Assembly: GCF_014898055.3 (NCBI RefSeq)
Contig: NW_023601754.1
Coordinates: 46,431,013-46,495,012, forward strand
DNA from: Talpa occidentalis
Lineage: Eukaryota; Chordata; Mammalia; Eulipotyphla; Talpidae
DNA: 64,000 nt
Reading direction: 5' to 3'
Shown: positions 46,444 to 57,656 of the stretch, in pieces
How the letters are laid out: each line of letters starts with the position of its first letter
How positions within the stretch are numbered: the first letter of the stretch is position 1
Position numbers and translations under genes: made by a program
Notes under the pieces: generated by a model
Told to the model about the DNA's origin: nothing
What the model saw: only the letters and a program-made list of their open reading frames with translations
The model's database searches: none

Positions 46444-48824
46444 AATGCAGTTTATTTAAGGAAGAAGGGAAAACAAAGTCTCTGAGGCCACCAGTGGCTC
46501 ATTATACCACCCCAAGTAGTGGTCAGTGTTTTGAAATCCTAAGCAAAGGGCATCCAAAGGGGCGACCACCACCACAGAGGGCCTGGAGCACGTGGCAGCC
46601 AGACAGCAGGTAGGGATCAACTTGAGATGTCAGCAGAAGAAGCAACAGGAAGTGCTCACCGGAAGCAGAGATGCGCCCAAGACAACAGCACAGTATCAGA
46701 GAAGCAACACTGGAACCAGCAGGAGCAGCAGCCTAGCGGCCTGACAGACGGTCCACACTCACACAACTCAGTGACGTGCCCAGCTCCAGGCCCTTGCCTT
46801 CCCTTCTGGGCTGAAATAGCAGTAAAGTTGGCATCAGTTTCAGTCATTCAGCAACCTGCAAAACTTCTCAACTTTTCTCCTCCCAAGTTGGCTGCTGGAA
46901 GCTTCTGCACGTTCTCTGGAGGCCAGCAACAGCCTTCTCGAAGGTAAGTGTAGCAGGGGCAGGAATCCCTGAACCTAGTGGCTGCTTCTGCGGCCCCTTT
47001 GTTCCCTATTAGAGTCCCACCCTCACCGATTCCTCCTTACCTGAGCATATTCTACCTGGGGCTATACACCCTCAGCTGCGCCCCCCTCCAGGTGGGCCCA
47101 CCTGTAATGGCCTTTGGCTCCAGCCTTGTCCTTCAGCCCCCAGTTACCGTTACATCATTTTATTGGAGGTGCCACTTGCTCCCTGAGGCTCAGTGATGAG
47201 CTGGGTCCAGCCTGCCCTTCGGGTGCCCACAGTCCCGACAGCACCTCCCTGGCACCCTTGGCTGTGGGGCTGGAGGCAGCGCTGGGCCAGCTCTGTGCCC
47301 TGCAAGGAGCCTGGGGCTGGAGAGGCTAGAAGGGGAGCTGGAGGAAGAACAGGGAGGCCACTCAGAGCAGCCTCCCTGGCCCAGCTAAGCCGGGCCCGGA
47401 AACTTCTAACATTTGGGGCCACTGGAAGTTACATGTTAACTGAGGTGGAGAAAAGTGGGGGAGCGCATCTGGGGAGGTCTCAGGAGCCCTTTGGGGAAGC
47501 TGGGAAGCCTGAAGATCTGAGACCAGACAGTCCCAGGCAGAGACCAGGCTGTGCCCACATGGGACTGTGTGGCCACTGGGGGGGACAAAGCTGTGGGCTG
47601 CCAGGTGTGAGGGGAGGGCTGGAGGAAGAGGAGTTCTGGGGTCTGGCCCAGGGAGTGGGAGTGGGGGTGCTGCCGGAGAGGAGCAGGCCTGAGGGGAGAC
47701 CTTGAGGGCCAAGAAGGGGCAGAGGGAGGTTACAGGCAGAAGGGGAGTCAGAGAAGTAGACAGACTCACCCAAGGGTCTGTATCCCTTCTCACTGGGTCT
47801 TTGTGTTTCCTTCTCTCTGTCTGTCCGTGTCTCACCCTTTCTCTTTGCCCCGTTTTCTCCATGTCTTCGTCCCCTCTCTCAGGGTCTCTCCCCTCTTTCT
47901 CTGTCCTCTTCCTCAGGCTGTGTCCCCCTCTCTAGGGGCAGAGCTTGAGGATTTAAAAGCTGCAGCAGGGGCCTGTGATGGGCAAAGGTGTCACACAAGG
48001 CCTAGCCCAGCCCGGGCCACCACCAAGGACATCCCCTCATGGGTTCCAGCAAAGCATCACCCAACCCCAGCCCAGCAGCGTGGGTGCTTCCTGTGACGTC
48101 TGGTCCCTGTGCTTTCCGTGCAGCTGGAAGTCAAATATGAAGTGCAGGGGTATGAAGCAGGGAGCTTATCTCAACTCTCAAAGGCCAGGGTGGAGGGTGG
48201 GAGGCCGCCCTCAAGTCCACCGCCAGAAGGAGGCGTCATAGACTTGCATTGACAGCTTTGAGAAGATGCCTTTTCAGCTTCCCCTGCCTTTGATGTCTAA
48301 AACCCTTCCACTTTCTCCTTAGTGCTGAGTGGCCTACACACACCTGCTTTGTCTAACTGCCTTTGGAATAGTCAGCATTTATATGGGTTCCCCACACAAA
48401 TGCATTTAGGTTTTTCCCTCTTCTGTCAGCCTGTTTAATGTCAGTTGGATTACTTGCCACCCTAGAAGTGAGAGAAGGGGGCATTGTTCTGTGCCCCAAG
48501 GCATTGCTGGCAGGATGTGCCCTATAACAGCTGGCATGGAAGAGGTCCTGAGTTATCTCATATTTGACGAAAAGATGGTAAAAGGTAAGGACTCTTAAAA
48601 TACCAGTCCCTAGATGTTTTCAAGATCCTCCTGGGTCTGTCTCCATGGTGCCCAGCAGAAGTGACAAGGGCTGAGATTTTTTCTGTGTTCTAAATTTTGA
48701 TTGGTGGGGGGACATTTGTTGTGGAACAGGCTTTGGGGTAAGGTAATTTTGGTTTTGGGTATTCTTGGCTTTTAAGGGCATTGTTTTTTATTTTGTTTGT
48801 TTTTGTTTGAGGGGCCTTTTAAAA
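46444..48824. other. Duplicated U8 3' flank, no gene seen
   Basis: Counterpart of 17466-19754: the ~720-base insertion of unknown origin, then BAX-type 3' flank from about 47160, then sequence shared only between the two duplicates. Confidence 0.55.
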
Positions 48825-49084
48825 AAATATTAATTTTATTTATGCATCCAAGAACTGGAGTGTAGGCTAGAGGTGTGATGGGGTGAGAGGATTCACTAGA
48901 GACAGAATGGGGAACAGAACAGGCCAACTGACTGAAACACACTGCTAAGGGGAGAAGCTGGCGAGACAGGAGAGGTCTGCTGCCATGTGGGTAGCTCCCT
49001 GGCCAGAACTGCACTCATGCTGCAGTGGCTGCTGATAATGTCAAGTGCTGAGACTCAACCCTCTGCGCTACCAGGAAGGCCCTG
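48825..49084 (-). repeat. tRNA-derived SINE
   Basis: Reverse copy paired with 19755-20020. Confidence 0.8.
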
Positions 49085-49746
49085 AGGGGTATCTTCTTTA
49101 ATTGTGTTTTGAGTCCTCTTGGTTGATCCTTTTGCTCCCAGAGGAGGTCTTTGCTTTCTTTGCTCTGTCTTCTATGTCGTTTATCCTAGAGAGGAAAACA
49201 CATGTGTCACGTGCATATAAAGGAAAGCTGTTGCTAAAGAAATTCTGGAAGACGAAAAGCCACAGATGTGGTGGACACAGGTGGAGAGTTAAAAGCCACA
49301 GGACACTTGCTACCCGAATGTACCTGGGAGAGGATAAATGGTCACAAAACAGGTAAGATGTACAGGAGATCACCTGTCAACATGAAGAAAATTCAGTGAA
49401 ACCAGGGAGGCCATAAAACAAAACGGGCTTTATGCTTGAGTGCTTGGCTCTGGGCCTCCATGAGACCTGCCATCTGGAAGGAGCATTTTCCAGGATGCTC
49501 CATTGGCAGACAGTCCAAAATCATCTGGGATCCACACTCCTCTTGGGGGTCTGGGTACCCTCTCAGGGAAGTTTTTTGACCTCTGCTTCTTGTGTACATG
49601 CTCGCCACCTATTGGCACTGCCTTGAAATGCAGGACTTAGATCATTCTGGGGCATTTAGCTGAGGAAGGTGCAGAACTATTGGTGTTCACCAATTCTAAG
49701 CCAGGAAGTTGCCAACCAGGTTTTTTCCTTTAAAATGGCTTGTTGG
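49085..49746. other. Duplicated flank, no gene seen
   Basis: Counterpart of 20021-20684; nothing recognised. Confidence 0.45.
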
Positions 49747-50045
49747 GGACCTCCCTGGTGGCATAAGGGGTTAAGCACAGCACTATGAAGCTATCTTCAG
49801 CCTCTGCAGCACGAATTCGATCCCTGCCCGGGCAGGGAGCTACCTGCATGTCACAGCAGACCTGTTCTGTCTCGCCTGCTGCTCCCCTCAGCTGTGTATT
49901 TCAGTCAGTTTGCTTGTTCTGTTCCCCACTCTGTCTCTGGTGAATCCTCTCACCAAACACACACCCAACCAGCCTCCCCACACCTCTGGCCTATACCCTA
50001 GTTCTTGTATGCTTAAATAAATAATTTTTTTTTTTTTAAAAAAGA
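49747..50045 (+). repeat. tRNA-derived SINE
   Basis: Forward copy paired with 20685-20975. Confidence 0.85.
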
Positions 50046-50169
50046 ACAAAAATAAAAAGGCTGCCTGGCTTGAGTCACTGTGGGACTAAGTATATGAGTG
50101 GACCTCCTACTAGCAAACAGCTGAGCAATGTGTAGATTTAGCTGGAAATTTTTCATTATTTGAAACTTT

Positions 50170-50715
50170 TCTTTTAATTTATTTATTTATGCATCTAAGA
50201 ACTGGGGTATAGGCCAGAAGTGTGTGTGGGTGTGGGAGAGAGGATTCACCAGAGATGGAGTGGGGAGCAGAACAGTCGGACCAACAAAAGTACACCGGGA
50301 GGAGCCTCCCCTTGTGGTACAGCGGTTGAGCACTGGGCTACAAAGCTGCCCACAGCCTCTGCAGCGCCAGTTTGATCCCCAGCCACCGTCGAGGGTCCCA
50401 CATGGCGCGACAGACCTCTCCTGCTGTGCCCGCTGCTCCCCTCAGTAGTGTATTTTGTCACTCTGCCTGTTCTGTTCCCTGCTCTGGCTCTGGTGAATTC
50501 TCTTACCCGCCTGCATTTCTGATTGTACCCAGTGCTTGTATAAATAAATAAATCTTTTAAAAAAATTATAAAAAAAAATTACACGGGGAGGCAGGAGAGG
50601 GCTGCTGCTTCATGTGGGTCAGCAACCTGGTCAGGGATAGAACTCGTGCTGCTGTGGCTGCCAGTAACTTCATAGTGCTGAGACTTAACCCCTTATGCCA
50701 CCAGGGAGGCCCTTG
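50170..50715 (-). repeat. tRNA-derived SINE holding a second SINE
   Basis: Reverse copy split by a forward SINE at 50304-50580. Its head (near 50672) is the uninterrupted version of the site hit by the retrovirus at 21283. Confidence 0.85.
50304..50580 (+). repeat. Nested tRNA-derived SINE
   Basis: Forward copy with clear A and B boxes, flanked by tacaccgggag and tacacggggag as target duplication; missing in copy A. Confidence 0.88.
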
Positions 50716-50834
50716 AAAAAGACTTTTTAAGGGAGCTCACATCCTAAGCAACTGTGATATTGGTACCTATGGGAAGAGCTTTCTGTCAATGAGATGAACA
50801 GGAAGCAGACTGAAGAGAAAACTTTATAATTTTT

Positions 50835-51090
50835 TTAAGATTTTGTTTATTCACAAACTGGGATACAGGTCAGAGGCGCGGGAGGGTGAGAGAATTCACC
50901 AGACACAGCTGGAAGCAGAACAGGCAGACGGACTGAAGACACTGCTGAGGGGAGTAGGAAGCGAGGCAGAAGAGGTCTGCCACGCCATGTGGGCCTCTCC
51001 CTGGCCGACCGGGAATCGAACCCACGCTCCAGAGGCTGCGGACAGCTTCACAGGGCAGCGGTCAACCCACTGCGCCACTGGAGAGGCCTG
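50835..51090 (-). repeat. tRNA-derived SINE
   Basis: Reverse copy paired with 22612-22872. Confidence 0.85.
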
Positions 51091-51642
51091 AAGAGAAAAG
51101 TTTAAAGTGACATCAAATGTGAATTCTGCTTCTCCTCTAACTTATCTGCCCAAACCCTTCATCACCCTCTCTGCACTGTTTTTCTAACATGAGCTCATTG
51201 TTGTGATGGCTTCTTAAAAGGAAATAAAGCAATTTTTCACCCAGTAAAGTGCGGGTCTTATGTGTACAGCTCAATGAATTTTAAAATACAAGGACGCCCA
51301 GATAACCACGACAGACCAAGTACATTTGGGGCATTCCGGGGACCTCTCTTGGGGTTCTTCCCGTCAGCACCCTGCCAATCTATCACTACAGATTAGTTTT
51401 GCTGCGGTTTGGACTTGGGGGGCTTTAGTGAACTGTAACGTGCTGCTTCAGTGAACGCTACTGGAGGCCCTGGATATGTTTCTCTGCTGTGCCTTCGACG
51501 TCCCTCTGCCTCCGGGAGGCCTCGAGCCGCACCTCGAACTTGTGAAAACTCAGCTGGAATGAATGAAACTCAGGGCGCGACTTGCGGGCGCCGGAGGAAC
51601 AGCGCCACCAGGGGGCTCCTGGAGGCGAGTGTGGTCGGCGGT

Positions 51643-51776
51643 CACGTGACGCGCGGCCGCGCCGCAGGTGCGCAGGTGCAGTCCCGGGCGCGCGCTGCCC
51701 TGCGGGGCAGGCCCCGGGCCGCCATTTTGCGGGGCGGTCACGTGAGAGGACGCACGTTCAGCCGGGAGCTCACGTG
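51643..51776 (+). promoter_or_regulatory. BAX: BAX promoter with three CACGTG E-boxes
   Basis: Perfect CACGTG at 51643-51648, 51739-51744 and 51771-51776 in a CpG-rich stretch ending 63 bases before the BAX ATG. The human BAX promoter is known for clustered CACGTG motifs. The BAX-like copies lack these boxes and show an inverted CCAAT instead. Confidence 0.7.
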
Positions 51777-51839
51777 ATCAGGGGCGTGCTGCGGCCGCCC
51801 AGCCGGACCCGGCGAGAGGCGGCGGCGGGAGCGGCGGTG

Positions 51840-54800
51840 ATGGACGGGTCCGGGGAGCAGCCCAGAGGCGGGGGTGAGGCTGGAGGCAGACGGGCGGGAG
51901 GAGGGCGAGCCCCCGGGCCGGCCGGCCCCACGATCCCTCCTGCCAGCCCCCGGCCGCGAGATCTCCAAGCACTCCCGGGCAGAACCTCCCGGATCGGGCG
52001 CCGCCAGCCTCCAGCCCCTTCTTCCCCGGGGGTCCCCGGCTCTCTGACTTCCGCACCCTGATCTCTTCCTGTGGGGGGCTCTCGGACCCCCCGAGAACCT
52101 GGAGACCCCTGAATCCAGACCCCCGGACAGGCCCGGGCTTGTCGCCGACACCACTTCCTGCCTCTGGCCCTGGTGGGAGGGGCGGCTCTCCTCTCTGCCC
52201 CTCAGGCCAGAGGTCTGGACGCCTTAAGTGTTGCCCAGTCCCCTCCTCTGAAGAGTGTAGGACACAGGCTGGGCCTCCCTGCCTCTTTCTCCATCAGGGA
52301 CTCAGTTGACCTGTCCCCGGCCACTTTATCTCCCAGGCCCCCAGAAGGCCAGTGCCCCCGAGCGTTGTCCTTCCTTGGGGACCATGAGTCCGCTCCCCAC
52401 CCCAGTGACCCTCCAGGACCCCCCTCCTTTCTCCTGCAGGGCCCACCAGCTCTGACCAGATCATGAAGACAGGGGCCCTTTTGCTTCAGGGGTGAGTTTG
52501 CGAGGTTTCATTATTGGGGAGCGGATCTGAGGTGCTGCCCCTTTCTGACTCTGCATTTCCCACTCCATATCCACTCTAGTTTCATCCAGGATCGAGCAGG
52601 GCGAATGGCGGGAGATACCCCAGAGCTGGGTCTAGAGCAGGCACCCCAGGATGCCTCCACCAAGAAGCTGAGCGACTGTCTCAAGCGCATTGGAGACGAA
52701 CTAGACAGTAATATGGAGCTGCAGAGGTGTGACTTCTGGGACTCCAGAATCCAGTCGCTGGGCTCTTTCTCCCTCAGAACCCAGGAGGCCCCATTCCCAG
52801 CCCCTCCTCTAGGTGCCTGCAGTTCAGACCCACTATACTTGTTCCTTCTCTTCCCCGGTCTCCAGGTCTGGGCTTTTCCCTCCCGTGGTATCTTGAAACC
52901 TTCCTTAAGGAGTTAATTTCCTCTCTCCCCTAAATGTCCATCTTTTCCCCTGCCTCCACGTTGACCCCTTGCTTTTCATTTCAGCCTGGCCAGGGCCTCA
53001 TTTACCTTGTCTTGGGGATGAGGTGGCTAGCAGGGTTTCCACACTCTGCAGGATCCGCCCTTCCCACCTCCAGCTTGCTTTTCCACAGGATGATCGCAGC
53101 AGTGGATACAGACTCCCCCCGAGAGGTCTTCTTCCGAGTGGCAGCTGAGATGTTTTCTGACGGCAACTTCAACTGGGGCCGGGTTGTCGCCCTTTTCTAC
53201 TTTGCCAGCAAATTGGTGCTCAAGGTGGGCCGCTGCAGGGTGGTGAGCCCAGGGAGGCGCCCACAGAACCCTGAGACCTGGGAATCCTGACCTTAACCCT
53301 TGTAGCAGCCCTATATCCACAGAGGGAATTGACAGAGACAGCTGTGGGATCCTTCCTTTGTTTATTCATTCAACATACATGTACTGGGCCCACTATATGC
53401 CCATACTCAGCACCGACAAAGCAGAGAAGTAAGACCGGGAGACGTGTTATACAAGAGGTCAGGAAAGACTTCTAAGGGGAGGGTGACATTAAGCCAAAGT
53501 TGGGAGGACAATAAAGACGCAGTGACATAGAAGGGTCGTGTGGGCAAAGGCGTCTGGTAGAGGAATGTCTGCCAATGTCCTGAGGTAGCACCAAGTCTGT
53601 GCTGAGGCTGTGAGATGGGGAAAGGGTGAGGTGGAGGGCAGACTGCAGTGGGTCCTGTGGAACCACTGTGAGGACCTTAGCTTTACACAGAGGGACACGG
53701 GAGTGATTGGCTGGTTTCAATCAGGGCAGTGAGGGGGCCTGATTTATAAATTTAAAATATTACACTAGCAAGTGCCAGGTTTCTCCTACTGTCTAAAAGT
53801 AGTCGGGGGCCTCCCCTGGTGGCGCAGCGGTTGAGCACGGGGCTGCGAGGCTGCCCGCACCTCTGCAGTGCCGGTTCGTTCCCCGGCCGCCGGCGAGCAT
53901 TCCACAAAAAAATAAATAAATAATAAATAAATAAAAGTAGTCGGTTCATATTTGGTAGTTTATATTTTGTGTCTGGAAATGTTCAAATTTGTTTTCTAGA
54001 TAAATTAATGGTGGTAGTGTTTCCAGACCAAAATTTAGCCTATCGAATCATACTGAATGGGAACATTCTTTTGGATAGCAAGGGACGCCTCCATAGCAAA
54101 ATGTTTGTAGGATCCACATTTTGACTGCACAGCTACCTTTACTCTGAAATTCTTTTTTTTTTTTTAAGATTTATTTATGCATACAAGAACTGGGGTGCAG
54201 ACCAGAGGTGAGGGGGTGAAAGGAGTCACCAGAGACAGAGTGGGGAGCAGAACAGGCCATCTACTGAAATACATTGCTGAGGGGAGCAGCGGGCAAGTCA
54301 GGAGAGGTCTGCTGTGCCATGTGGGTCAGCTCCCTGGCCGTGGATGGAACTCGTGCTGAAGAGGCTGCGGATAGCTTCATAGGCAGTGTCATAGGCATAT
54401 GACATAGGCAGTGTCTTAACCCTTGTGCCACCAGGGAGGCCCCTTTACTCTGAAATTCTTTGAACTTTGTGAAGATACTCAAACTATTGAGAAGGGAAGC
54501 CCAACATATTGGCCACTGTGGGATTATGGAGCACAGGGGCAAAAGCAGGGAAACTGGCGAGGGACATCCAGAATGATCCTGGCAAAAGATTAAAGGCCTG
54601 GACTCGGTGGGAACAGCGGCAGGAGAAGTAGATTCCTTGATTTGTTTGCATGATTGAGCTGATGCAGCTTGAATGTTGGAGTCAGTGGAGTATTCCATGT
54701 AGAACTGGGGGGAAGCAGTCAGATAAAAGCTGGAAAGGGGAATTTCAGGGAGTTGTAGAGCATGTCCTGGGTTTGTTGGTGTTGGTTAGAAATGCTCTCT

Positions 54801-56059
54801 CTGGTCTCAAGGTTAGACCCAAGCTTTGAGGGAAAGTGAATATGCTGTTGGTTGAGACCCCTTTAAGCTGAAGAATCAGCATGCACAAAGGTCCTGAGGC
54901 AGCAACGAATTTGATGGGGATGAAGATATGCAAGAAGGTCAATGAGGCATTAAAAGAAAGTGGAAAATTAAAATATGATTAAGTCAGGGCCTCCCTGGTG
55001 GCTCAAGAGGTTAAGCATCGCACTACGAAGCAATCCGCGGCCTCTGCAGCACGAGTTCCATCCCCGGCCCACCAGGGAGCAACCCACGTGGCGCAGCAGA
55101 CCTCTCCTGTCTCCCCGCCGCTCCCCTCAGCAGTGTATTTCAGTCAGTCTGCCTGTTCTGCTCCCCACTCTGTCTCTGGGGAATCCTCTCACACACACAC
55201 CCACACCCCGCGACTCTGGCCTGTACCCCAGCTCTTGTAGGCATAAATAAATCTTTAAAAAAAAAAATGATTAAGTCAGAGCCTTAACACATGGTCCTGT
55301 GAGCCAAGCTATTACTCATTTTTAGCCAGGGGGTGAGGGGTACTGGGAGTTATGGCCCGTGCCTGAGCAGGGCAATTGATAGTGCCGAGATCTAGTTTAT
55401 AATTTATGAAGCTGAATGGAAGGACTGCAGAGGGTAGGATGGGAGACACAGGGTTGAGGGGTCTCAGCTCTAAGTCCCACCTCACTCGCTGCAGGCCCTG
55501 TGCACCAAGGTGCCCGAGCTGATCAGGACCATCATGGGCTGGACACTGGACTTCCTTCGAGAGCGACTGCTGGGCTGGATCCAGGAACAGGGTGGTTGGG
55601 TGAGGCCCTTAACTACCCCCTCCCCCACTCCCTGGGAACTGAGGGTCTTCCTGAGCCCACCACAGCGCACATGTCCCTGACTGTCAATGTATACTAATCG
55701 GTGATTTATCTGGTCCCTACTGATTCTGCTGTGACCCCTGACCTCCCTGTGACCTCTCTTCTCCCAGTGACCATTGGCCTGACTAGTGCCTTCTGACCCT
55801 CCCTGGGGCCTCCTGCTCTGGAAGCCAATCTGTGATAATGCTTGTTTGTGACTCCTAAGTACCCATCATCTTAGGCCTTAGCCACCCCTCCGTGCCCTTT
55901 GACCTCACCCTAATCCTCCCTACCGGAATGGCTGACTGATGTCCCTGTCCCCAGGATGGCCTCCTCTCCTACTTTGGGACACCCACGTGGCAGACAGTGA
56001 CCATCTTCGTCGCTGGGGTACTCACCGCCTCGCTCACCATCTGGAAGAAGATGGGCTGA
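51840..56059 (+). CDS. BAX: BAX, apoptosis regulator
   Basis: Pro-apoptotic BCL-2 family protein that moves from cytosol to the mitochondrial outer membrane, oligomerises and releases cytochrome c. Exons 51840-51873, 52440-52491, 52580-52726, 53089-53224, 55495-55599 and 55955-56059 all have AG/GT borders and join to 579 nt, 192 aa, the human length. The start is MDGSGEQPRGGG. BH3 (exon 3) is LSDCLKRIGDELDSN. BH1 (exon 4) is FSDGNFNWGRVVALF. BH2 spans the exon 5/6 junction: WIQEQGGW|DGLLSYFG. The last ~20 residues form the tail anchor and end WKKMG. A small change from human is Glu to Asp in TSSDQIM. Intron 4 holds three SINEs and old repeat sequence. It is the only unit of the array with an intact BH3 core and is the clear ortholog next to FTL. 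Confidence 0.99.
53340..53700. repeat. Ancient repeat in BAX intron 4, L2-like
   Basis: Starts tttattcattcaacatacatgtactgggcccactatatgcc in several short matches to the usual 3' part of ancient L2-type repeats. Versions occur in intron 4 of U1, U3, U6, U7 and U8, so it predates the array. Family assignment is from memory of the consensus style. Confidence 0.35.
53807..53935 (+). repeat. tRNA-derived SINE, short, BAX intron 4
   Basis: Forward copy ending early in a TAAA tail, with aaaagtagtcgg on both sides as target duplication. Confidence 0.85.
54155..54442 (-). repeat. tRNA-derived SINE, BAX intron 4
   Basis: Reverse copy flanked by ctttactctgaaattctt on both sides (target duplication). 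Confidence 0.92.
54988..55270 (+). repeat. tRNA-derived SINE, BAX intron 4
   Basis: Forward copy flanked by atgattaagtcag on both sides (target duplication). Confidence 0.92.
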
Positions 56060-56092
56060 GGCCACCAGCTGCCTTGGACTGTGTCTTACCTG

Positions 56093-56098
56093 AATAAA
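56093..56098 (+). terminator. BAX: BAX polyadenylation signal
   Basis: AATAAA 33 bases after the stop codon. A second AATAAA at 56195-56200 matches the place used in U2, U6 and U7. Confidence 0.7.
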
Positions 56099-56299
56099 TT
56101 ATGGCGTTTTTCTGGAAGGGATGGGATGGGGGCATATGGGGATTTTTCTTACTTTTGTAATTATTGGGGGCAGGGGTGGCCTGGGAGGGGGGTAATAAAC
56201 CTCTTTTGGGCCACACTTCTAATATGTGTCATTGGGCTCACTCCCTGGCTGTCCAGGAGACCAGGCCTTGGCTGGTCCCATAGGTTTTCTGGGGCGCCC

Positions 56300-57640
56300 A
56301 GTGCTCCCTGAGGGTCAGTGATGAGCTGGGTCCAGCCTGCCCTCCAGGTGCCCACAGTCCCAACAGCACTTCCATGGCACCCTAGGCTGTGGGGCTGGAG
56401 GCAGCACAGGGCCAGCTCTGCGCCCTCCAAGGAGCCTGGTCCTGGAGGAAGCTGGAAGGGGAGCGCGAGGAAGAACAGGGAGGACACTCCGGAGAAGAGA
56501 AGCCCTGGGTCCTTGTTAAATGACGGCCTGGAAGCTTCCAACATTTGGGGCCACTGGAAGTTGCATGTTAACGGAGGTGGGAAAAAAAGGGGGGGTGCAC
56601 CAGCGGTGGGCTCAGGAGCCCTTTGGGGAAGCTGGGAAGCCTGATGATCTGGGACCAAAGTCCCAGGAAGACACCAGGCTGGGCCCACATGGGGCTGTGT
56701 GGCCACTGTGGGGGACAAAGCTGTGGGCTGATGGGTGTGGGGGGAGGGCTGGAGGAAGAGGAGCTCTGGGGTCTGGCCCAGTGAGTGGGTATGAGGGTGC
56801 TGCTGGAGAGGAGCAGGCCTGAGGGGGGACCCTGAGGGCCAAAAGGGGGCAGAGGAAAGTTACAGGCAGAAGGGGAGTGTTCTAGAGCGTTGTACTTTCT
56901 CTGGGGTCTTTGTCCTCTTTCCCTGTGTGTCTCCCCTTTTCTCAGGTTCTAAGCCTGGGGTGGGGGTGGGGTTGGAGTACATGAAGCCTGTATGGAATTA
57001 GCTTTAGGACATCCTTTTCCCCCTAGCACTTCTACCCCCACCCCACCCATCTGTCTCTCTGAGTCTTCATCCCCCTCAGTTCCTGTCTGTGAGTCTCCTG
57101 TGTTCCCCCTGTACCCCGTGGAACTCTGTCTGTCCTCAGCTCCCGACTTACCCCTTCCTCTCCCTCCACCTGTGGGCATTTTCTGAGCCACCTCATCACA
57201 GGTGGGGCCGGCCTGAGGCTAAAGGTCTCTTCTTGGCTGAGGTAAGAAATTTGGTGAATGAGTAACTCAGGTCCCATTGTGACTGCATCCTGGGGCAGCT
57301 GCCCCTCCCCCAGAGAGTGTCCCCAGAGACCAAATCAGGGCTGAGATGTCAAAGAGATAAGATAGCATGAGGGGAGACTGAACTTCATCTTCCAGAGAGA
57401 GGGGACAATATGGCCAGAAGCAGGTACCCAAGGAAAGCATCAAGGGAACTAAAAAGACAGTAAGATGAGACAAAGAACACTCCAGGCGGCCCCTTGGGGG
57501 AGGGGACCAGACTTGGGTCTGAGCCAAGTCAGATTCCTAGGGTCCCAGCCAGACTGCAGACAAGTCCAAGCCCTGAGGAGAGATGAGGTCAGTGAGTGGC
57601 CCCACTCCGCCCTCTGCCTGAGCCCCTTCCGCCGCTGAGT
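56300..57640. other. BAX-FTL intergenic, left part
   Basis: 56300 to about 57000 is the source-type sequence of the flank duplicated at 18185 and 47160. The rest is single copy here. No gene seen. Confidence 0.6.
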
Positions 57641-57656
57641 TCAGCATGACTCAGCA
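57641..57656 (+). promoter_or_regulatory. FTL: MARE/antioxidant-response element upstream of FTL
   Basis: TCAGCATGACTCAGCA, nearly palindromic, 1.5 kb before the FTL transcription start. The known human FTL enhancer element, bound by NRF2-small MAF and repressed by BACH1 until haem or oxidants release it, has this sequence as I remember it. Confidence 0.75.

Larger units (their letters stand above)
39930..51200 (+). repeat. Segmental duplication, copy B
   Basis: Partner of 10690-22996. Its right end adjoins the BAX promoter, whereas copy A ends in a SINE and U4. Confidence 0.85.

Noticed and set aside
46627..46947. Conserved 106-codon frame as a new gene
   Set aside because: Both copies come from a recent segmental duplication, so conservation is uninformative; no motif, start context or splice signals support it.
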